The notes under the pieces are model-generated. The model did no database searches, was not told the origin of the DNA, and worked only from the letters and a program-made list of their open reading frames with translations. Of a DNA stretch of 64,000 bases, positions 57,882-64,000 are shown one piece after another. A program made the translations under genes and the position numbers. This stretch comes from Narthecium ossifragum. Lineage: Eukaryota > Streptophyta > Magnoliopsida > Dioscoreales > Nartheciaceae. The DNA lies in NCBI GenBank assembly GCA_963920575.1, contig OY986968.1:10161485-10225484 (forward strand), written 5' to 3'. Position 1 is the first letter of the stretch. Each line of letters starts with the position of its first letter.

Positions 57882-59242
57882 TGATGAGTGCTCGAAAGTG
57901 CACTCTGAACAGTCTTATAACCATATCAATTGATGGATTATTACCCTTAATCAACCTCTTTAGTACTATTTTTATATTTATATGTTGCTTCACATAGTTG
58001 TTTGGAAAATCCTAGAAATTGGAGCAAAAAAAAGCTGAAAAGATTACATGAGTCAACTTGGAAGATTAAACTGTACCTTCCCCTGAAGAACCAGATGATG
58101 TTCCATCTATGATTGGAAATCTCTTGAAGTCTGTTTCTGGAGAATTTCATGGTTCGTGATTCTGAGTTTCCTAGAGGAAGTTATAGTATTTTTAATGCCA
58201 ATGGCGCAGTGGTGAATGGTAAAAGAGACTGGTGATCGACCGTCGCATCATCCGCCAGATCGACCGTCACACTCACTATAGTGACGGTCGACCGTGGCAT
58301 CATCTTCCAAATCGACCGTGAACCTCTGTCAGGAAAAAGGCTTCTTAGAGTCGATGCGAAGATTGACCACCGCTTTCCCAAATAAAGTTGCACAGTTGAC
58401 AGTCGACCGTCAGATCGACCGCGAGCGTAATTAGTAAACCGGATCAAACCCCAGTTTAAGACTTTTGGAGGCTATAAATAGGAAACATAGGGTTATTCAA
58501 GAGGATATTTTTCAAGCTTTTGGGGGGAGTTTTCTGGAGGAAGAAGGAGACCAATCCACCATCCATTGACGAGTAATCTTCAAGCATGGCGGAGGGATGA
58601 CTGAGCAAGAACGAGGGTTTTCTCTACATTGATGGTTCATATTTTAATCTTCAATGTTTAAACTCTATATATGTATTGGAGTTTCATAGATGGTTATGTG
58701 GTTGAACATTATTATAATTCTAGTCATGCTTTTGTTATGATATTGTGATCTCATAGTTATCTCTCTTGTTCTTCTACCTAGTCTCGTCAAATCTTTGTTA
58801 TGCATTGCCCGTAGTGACAACTGGTATCGTGTATTCTTAGGGCTATGGTAAGACAAGGTTCGGGCTTGGTCCCTTGAAACGTTTGTTGCACGTTACCTGC
58901 AGTGACAGCAGGCATCGTGTATTCTTAGGTTATGGTAGTACAGACTTAGGGCTATATGAACCAATCATAGGACTGAGTTTTACATTAACCATTGGTAAGA
59001 GAAGAACCCAAGTCTGAGTGAGGGATTCCTGAAGCCTAGCCTCAATCAAATCCAGATTTCCTTTATTAACTTAGCTTTACCGTTAAATCTTCGATCTAAC
59101 TTTCTTAACTCTTACGCTATTGATCATTTTCGATATATTATTATTAGTTGTTATGGATCGTTTCTGCTTGTTTTCATGTGGGATCGACCTCTCTTATGTT
59201 GTACTGCACTGCGACCGTTGTGCAAGAAACATTTCAGCGACA
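57882..59242 (+). mobile_element. Athila-like LTR (plus strand)
   Basis: Starts TGATGAGTGCTCGAAAGTGC and ends about ten bases before the primer-binding site at 59251. About 1.36 kb, with TATA box GGCTATAAATAGG (58470-58482). Positions 58230-58430 hold a cluster of GATCGACCGTC and ACGGTCGACCGT words. Confidence 0.75.
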
Positions 59243-59250
59243 TTAAAAAT

Positions 59251-59268
59251 TGGCATCGTTGCCCGAGA
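59251..59268 (+). other. Primer-binding site, Athila type (degenerate)
   Basis: TGGCATCGTTGCCCGAGA differs at a few bases from the Athila primer word TGGCGCCGTTGCCGGGGA. It places the start of the internal region. Confidence 0.7.
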
Positions 59269-59557
59269 GATGGTTCAGAGAAGCGCCATAATCATCAGTA
59301 GCACGATTGGCAACATCAAGGCGGTAACTTCGTTCCTTTCTTTGTTCTTTGTTCTTTGTTTCTTTCTTTTACTTAGCTTACTTTCTTTAGTTTGCACCTT
59401 TTGGGATTGTGTGATTGCCGGTGTATGCCTCAGTATAGAGACAAATTAGGCAGATTTGCTAGACTCCCCGAGAGTGATTCTGATACTTCTGATAGTGATA
59501 CATATAATTGCTGATCTTTTTTACGCACAGTCCCAGACTTCACAACATACTTTGATT
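59269..59557 (+). mobile_element. Leader between LTR and gag of the Athila-like element
   Basis: Untranslated leader with a T-rich run (59330-59400) and the CTCCCCGAGAGTGATTCTGA phrase before gag. No separate gene. Confidence 0.5.
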
Positions 59558-60340
59558 ATGGCTGAGCACAAAGAACAATAGGCTCCTAGGATTTTCCAAG
59601 AGTATTTGCATCCCAAATGCACTGCTACATCATCATGCATCATGTTTCCACCTAATGCAACACATGTCGACTTTAAACCTGGCATGATTCAATTGCTTCG
59701 TACCTTTCACGGGTTGAAAAATGAAAATCTATATGTGCATATTAGGGAGTTTGAAAAGTATTAGCGACCTTTCATGGCAAACCAGACGCACTAGAAATGA
59801 TCCGACTTAAATTCTTCCCGTTCTCACTGAAAGATAAAGCGAAGAGTTGCTTATAATTTTTGATACCACAATCGGTAGGATCTTGTGCTGAAATGACAAA
59901 GATATTTTTCAATAAGTACTTTCCACATCACAAGACCAATGCACTTAAGAGACAAATCTCGACCTTCGCACAGAAGGATAGTGAGACTGTGTATCAGGCG
60001 TGGGAGAAATTTAAAGACATGTTGAACTTTTGTCCTCACCATGGATATGAGAGTTAGCAACTTCTTAGTTATTTTTACGATGGATTAACTGTTAGAGAAC
60101 GCCAATTTGTTAAAATGATGTGTAATGGTGAATTTTTACCAAAAGATCCTGATGCAGCCATTGAGTATTTGACAAAGCTTACTAAGAAAGCTCATACATG
60201 GATTGGGCCGAGCGGAACAGATAGTACCAGTAGAGCCAGACCATTATTGCAGCAACAGGGTGGAGGAATATATCAGCTGCGCGAGGAAGATGCACTCAAG
60301 GCTAAAGTGGAGAGCTTGACAAGGGAGCTAGAGTTACTGA
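59558..60340 (+). pseudogene. gag: Athila-like gag, frameshifted and truncated
   Basis: Starts near ATG 59558. In several frames it reads FKPGMIQLLRTFHGLKNENL, then AEMTKIFFNKYFPHHKTNAL and FKDMLNFCPHHGYES (59860-60057), then MMCNGEFLPKDPDAAIEYL and KKAHTWIGPSGTDSTSRARP (60115 on). These are capsid-domain motifs of Athila gag (retrotrans_gag). Gag would form the virus-like particle. Stops and shifts occur before 59860 and at 60055. It is cut at 60337 by the next LTR. Confidence 0.85.
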
Positions 60341-63300
60341 TGAGTTACTAATTATTCATAATTAAACCCCTTAAATTACCTTTGTTAGACTAAGAGTATG
60401 TTTATTTGATATTTTATTGTTTGATTTCAGATTTAAGTAGGATTTTAGAAGAAATACAAGAAATTCGGCCAAAAATCAGTAAATTCCACAAAAAGACTGC
60501 TTCGTCGACTGTTTGGAAATAAATCACCAGAAATTCTACATAACTCCAACTATTCTGAAATTCTGAGATGTGAAAGAAGACTTCAGGGTATACAACTTTC
60601 ATGTTGAACACTTTATGAGATTCTCTATGTATTGGCACCAGTTTTGAAGCCAAATTGGATCTATGAAAGCTGAAATTTGAGAAAGGCTGAAATTAATTAA
60701 TGACATGGCAGTGAAGACCCAGTCAAACCGACTGGAGCGATGGATTGGTTTTTAGTCCGATCGGTCGATCGGATGACATCAATAGTACGGATTTTAGGGA
60801 AATTAGAGTTTAAGTTCAATTATAACTCCTAATTCCGAGATCAAGGATAATATATAAAGAGGTTTTTCCAGCCGAAAATAATCATCTTTTTGACAATCTT
60901 TGGAGAAGGAAGGAGAAGACTGATGCGGATGGTGAAAACTTCATATTCCAACCTGATGGCTTTCATCCATAAGATGAGTGGCTAACTTCTTGTATTTTGG
61001 AATATCATGAAACTCTAGTGTAGTTTTGGTCTTTCTTTAGTTTGATTCTTGTGAACTTCTCGATACATGATCTCATAAATATGATTTTATTATTAATAGA
61101 GTTGAAGGAATAGAGTTCCCTTGACGTACTTTTGGTTTTTATGAAGTTATTGGTTTGCCTTTGAGATAAGCTATGCTACACAAAGATAGGTTGTGCCAAG
61201 GTCATTAGGTGTGAGAACCTGTCCCTCTACCCATGTGGCTCGTTGTGGACCGCAAGGGCAATTTGGTAAATTACGCCTTGCCGGTTTATTTCACACCCGC
61301 GTGTGCACACACTGACTATGTTTGTGTTAGTATTTGATTAGAACGGTTAGGTGGACCCGGGATCGAAAGATCCGGGCTTGGGCTTTGTGTTTTAGCCCAA
61401 GTCTAGCTTTCTGCACCTAAGAGATCGATCTTTCCTTGCTAGAAGATCGATCTTTTAATGCCAGAAAGTCAATGCGCGATCGTCATGAAGGATCGATCTT
61501 TCATCGATCATTCATAGGTCGGTTTGTTTGTCTATAAAATGGACGTAATCTTCTTCTTTGAATCCTTTTGAAATCCGTCATTCTTGAGCTTAGATCCGGC
61601 TGGATTTTGAAGTGATTGAGGACGATCCAAGGCTTAGCATCTGGGATTGAAGTAGCTCTTGCCTAGGTAGAGATTCCTATCTACTTTCCCTAGGTAGAGA
61701 TTCCTACCTACTTTGTTTTCCGGTTTTTGAGAGTTTGAGTTGATTATGATTTGCTTTGCTTAGATCTTGTTGTATGGTTGTTAGTTTGTAGCACGCTTAC
61801 TAGTTTTGGACTCATGGTCCTTCGTACTACCAGATCCCAAGGTTTTGTGGGATTGGTAGAGTTTTTCGACGGTATTTCTCGTCGGAGGTTCGCCGGAGAA
61901 CCCAACAAGATCGATCTTTCTTGGAGAAGGATCGATCCTTCATTGTTGGTCATGTTGAGCCTGAGCATGATCGATCATCTGGTGAAGATGATCGATCTTT
62001 GTTCCAGGGAAGAATGGATATCCTTTGTCATGAGGATGATCAATCTTCCTGGGAGGAAGGATTGATCGTCCTTGGCGCGACAAGGAGGGTGCCCTCTGTC
62101 ACGAGGATGATCGATCTTCCTGGGAGGAAGGATCGATCTTCCTGGGAGGAAGGATCGATCTGCCTGGGAGGAAGGATCCATCTTCTTTGACTCGACAGGA
62201 AGGGGGGCTCTCTGTTACTTGGAAGATCGATCTTTTCTTAGGAAAAGATCGATCTTTTCTTAGGGAAAGATCGATCTTTTCTTAGGGAAAGATCGATCCT
62301 TTGGTGGCAGAGAGGAGTCTTTTATTGGCTTTACCCGCAGGGCCTTGTATGTACGGTTTTCTTACAGCTTTATATATTGTACATACCATTAAACATGTTA
62401 ACCCCATATTAGGGGTAGTGGTGAACCAGGAGAGTGATGACTCCTGGGATGTTTAGAATAAGTGGGTGAGTGACCCTACTGTTTTCCATAGCCTTGCATG
62501 TCAGCATGCACCGAGGGCCTTTATCTGTGTGGTTTTCCTTCTGTTGTTTGTGGGGCTGCTTCCTGATGCAAGTTGCTGGTGAACTGGCTGGCAGTTGGTG
62601 GTGTACCACTGCAGCAGTTCCAGACCTTAAATATATGTTCACCACCCCGGGCCGGCCGTGTGCCGAGCCCAGACCTTGTTCATGTTATCATCCCATGTTG
62701 CTGCATGCTTAAATATTGTATATGCGCATGTTCATCGCATGCATTATTGTTGTGCATTAGTTGCATAAGGTTAGGGCGTGGGCGATCTGTGGGTCGTCGT
62801 CCCGAGACTTGGAAGCTGGGATTTAGTCCTAGGACCGAGGTCGGGTAGTTTGGACCAGGTTTAAATTGTAGTGTAGAGTCAAATTCAATGATAGGCCTAG
62901 ATGACTCGTACACCTGTGGATTGATGATAATAGAGGTCGTGTCGATCTCTAGTCGAGTTCTGAGGTGTAGCCGGTGTCCAGCTATGACGACTCTTGAGTA
63001 GAAGGAGTGCCTACTTAGCGGTGTCGTTTCCCACCAATAGTGTCGGCTTCCTGCTTGTGAGTCAGTAGTGTCGGTTCCTCCTTACTGAGCGTGACCCATC
63101 ATGTGACCAGTTCTTCTGGAAGACCATGATCGTGGACCTCAGGGACACGCGGTGGGGTTATGGGGCGCCTTTGTATACTTAGACTTTACTAGAGGGCGAC
63201 ATTATTGTGTTTCCCTCTTCCTTCTGTGTGTCGTAGTGTAGTTTTCCTGCTGAGCTTAGTTGCTCACTTCTATCTGAGCTGCGTTTTGCAAGTGCAGGCG

Positions 63301-64000
63301 TTAGATCCTCTTCGGTGGCCTCTACCGGGCAGTTGGTCGGCGGTGCGGCGGGCGCCAGGCGGAGTCTGAGAGGTGGTGATCCTTTATTGCTTTAAACTCT
63401 TTGTTAGTTAGTCTCCTACGGGAGTGTTTATATATTGTATTCGAATCTTCCCCTCTCCGATGATATGTATTTTAAACTTGGGTTTTGTAATCTGTGGTTC
63501 GAGGCTATTTTAATTATAGTTTTTTAAATTGAGAGTGTTTTTGATGAATTGTTAGGGAGACCAATAGGTTAGAGGGAACCCTCGTCAAATTTTTCACATT
63601 TCATTAGGTTTCGGTTCGCGTCGCCCGGCCCGGTTGGGCTTTCGCGGGTCGGGGTGTGACATTAGGAGTAGTATAATTTAATGTAATCGTAGGACCAAAG
63701 ACAATCTATGCCAAGCAAGGATAGGTTATGCCGTTGGGAATATTAACTTTGTTTTAGGGATTCATGTGACCTTGTAGCTATATGATCCATAATGTTGAGA
63801 GAAGGGAGCAAGATGATAACTAGAGAAGACTAATAATGAAACTAGGGTGGATTGAGCAATTCCTAAGTAACTACTCCATTGATTCACAATAATCAACCTT
63901 TTATTTCTTTTCTTTATTAGTTTATATAACTCTATTCAATCTTTAATTCTTTTTCTTAGTTTTAGGATTTTGAGAATTGATTTTGATTTCCAATGTTTTC
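60338..64000 (+). mobile_element. Athila-like LTR, split by a solo Del LTR and cut by the window edge
   Basis: Starts TGATGAGTTACTAATT at 60338 inside the gag remnant. It is homologous in inverted order to 4093-5418. It holds a TATA-like ATATATAAAGAGG (about 60849), is interrupted by 61210-63661 and continues to the window end, where it still matches the block near 4200, so about 115 bp are missing. One CCGATCGGTCGATCGG cluster is at 60755-60772. Confidence 0.75.
61210..63661 (+). mobile_element. Solo Del-like LTR
   Basis: A 2452-bp LTR starting TGTGAGAACCTG and ending GGTCGGGGTGTGACA, with perfect TTAGG duplications (61205-61209 and 63662-63666). AAGATCGATCTT words fill 61420-61510 and 61910-62300. 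A CTAGGTAGAGATTCCTA motif is duplicated at 61663 and 61690. It is closely related to the minus-strand LTR at 55471-57739. Confidence 0.93.

Noticed and set aside
61900..62300. Regularly spaced GATCGATC repeats considered as a CRISPR-like array
   Set aside because: Units are short palindromes with no uniform repeat-spacer design, in a plant LTR; CRISPR does not apply.

Overview
This window is intergenic chromatin of a flowering-plant nuclear genome, almost entirely built from nested transposable elements. The evidence is plant-type retroelement lineages (Ty3/gypsy Del/Tekay-like, Athila-like and Tat-like; Ty1/copia; a plant L1 LINE whose ORF2 ends in an RNase H domain), a DUF659/BED hAT transposase, a PIF/Harbinger-like element with a TAA duplication, and one plant-specific DUF1685 gene with a GT-AG intron. 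I cannot name the species. No rRNA, tRNA, CRISPR array or prokaryotic feature was seen.

Layout. 1-5418: a Del LTR piece, then two Athila-like LTRs on the minus strand. 5419-15083: the 3' end of a copia element; its LTR is split by a Del element (6730-14720, duplication TACAA) that itself carries a solo Del LTR (8584-11193, duplication GATAA). 15084-19260: a Del LTR fragment and a decayed minus-strand Athila pol. 19789-20745: the only convincing host gene, a two-exon DUF1685 gene on the minus strand. 21262-24911: an LTR element with duplication ACAAG and one short unknown ORF. 24933-30003: a minus-strand LINE with a 17-bp duplication, missing its endonuclease region and broken by a Del LTR and two adjacent fold-back repeats. 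30302-34586: a solo Del LTR (CAGCA) holding a miniature TRIM-type element (30505-31351, AAGAG). 35036-36245: copia LTR remnants. About 36700-42430: a hAT transposon with a five-exon transposase broken only by point stops. 44135-44929: a Harbinger-like MITE. About 45420-57881: a minus-strand Tat-like element split by a TRIM/Del chimera (46945-50331, which carries its own solo Del LTR) and by two more solo Del LTRs. 57882-64000: two plus-strand Athila-like copies, the second split by another solo Del LTR.

How it fits together. The Del-like family is the most active invader: six solo LTRs with matching or near-matching 5-bp duplications, one LTR-internal-LTR copy with nearly identical LTRs, and several fragments. 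Most sit inside older elements, so the order of insertion can be read directly. The most unusual pattern is that LTRs of unrelated families carry clusters of short self-complementary words around GATCGATC or GGTCGA...TCGACC, with a distinct dialect in each copy; one dialect is shared by Del, copia and Athila LTRs. Other unusual items are the double fold-back inside the LINE, a TRIM whose LTRs flank only 72 bp, a chimeric TRIM/Del end, a splice-donor-like motif kept in all Del LTRs, and the unknown acidic ORF at 22382-22927.
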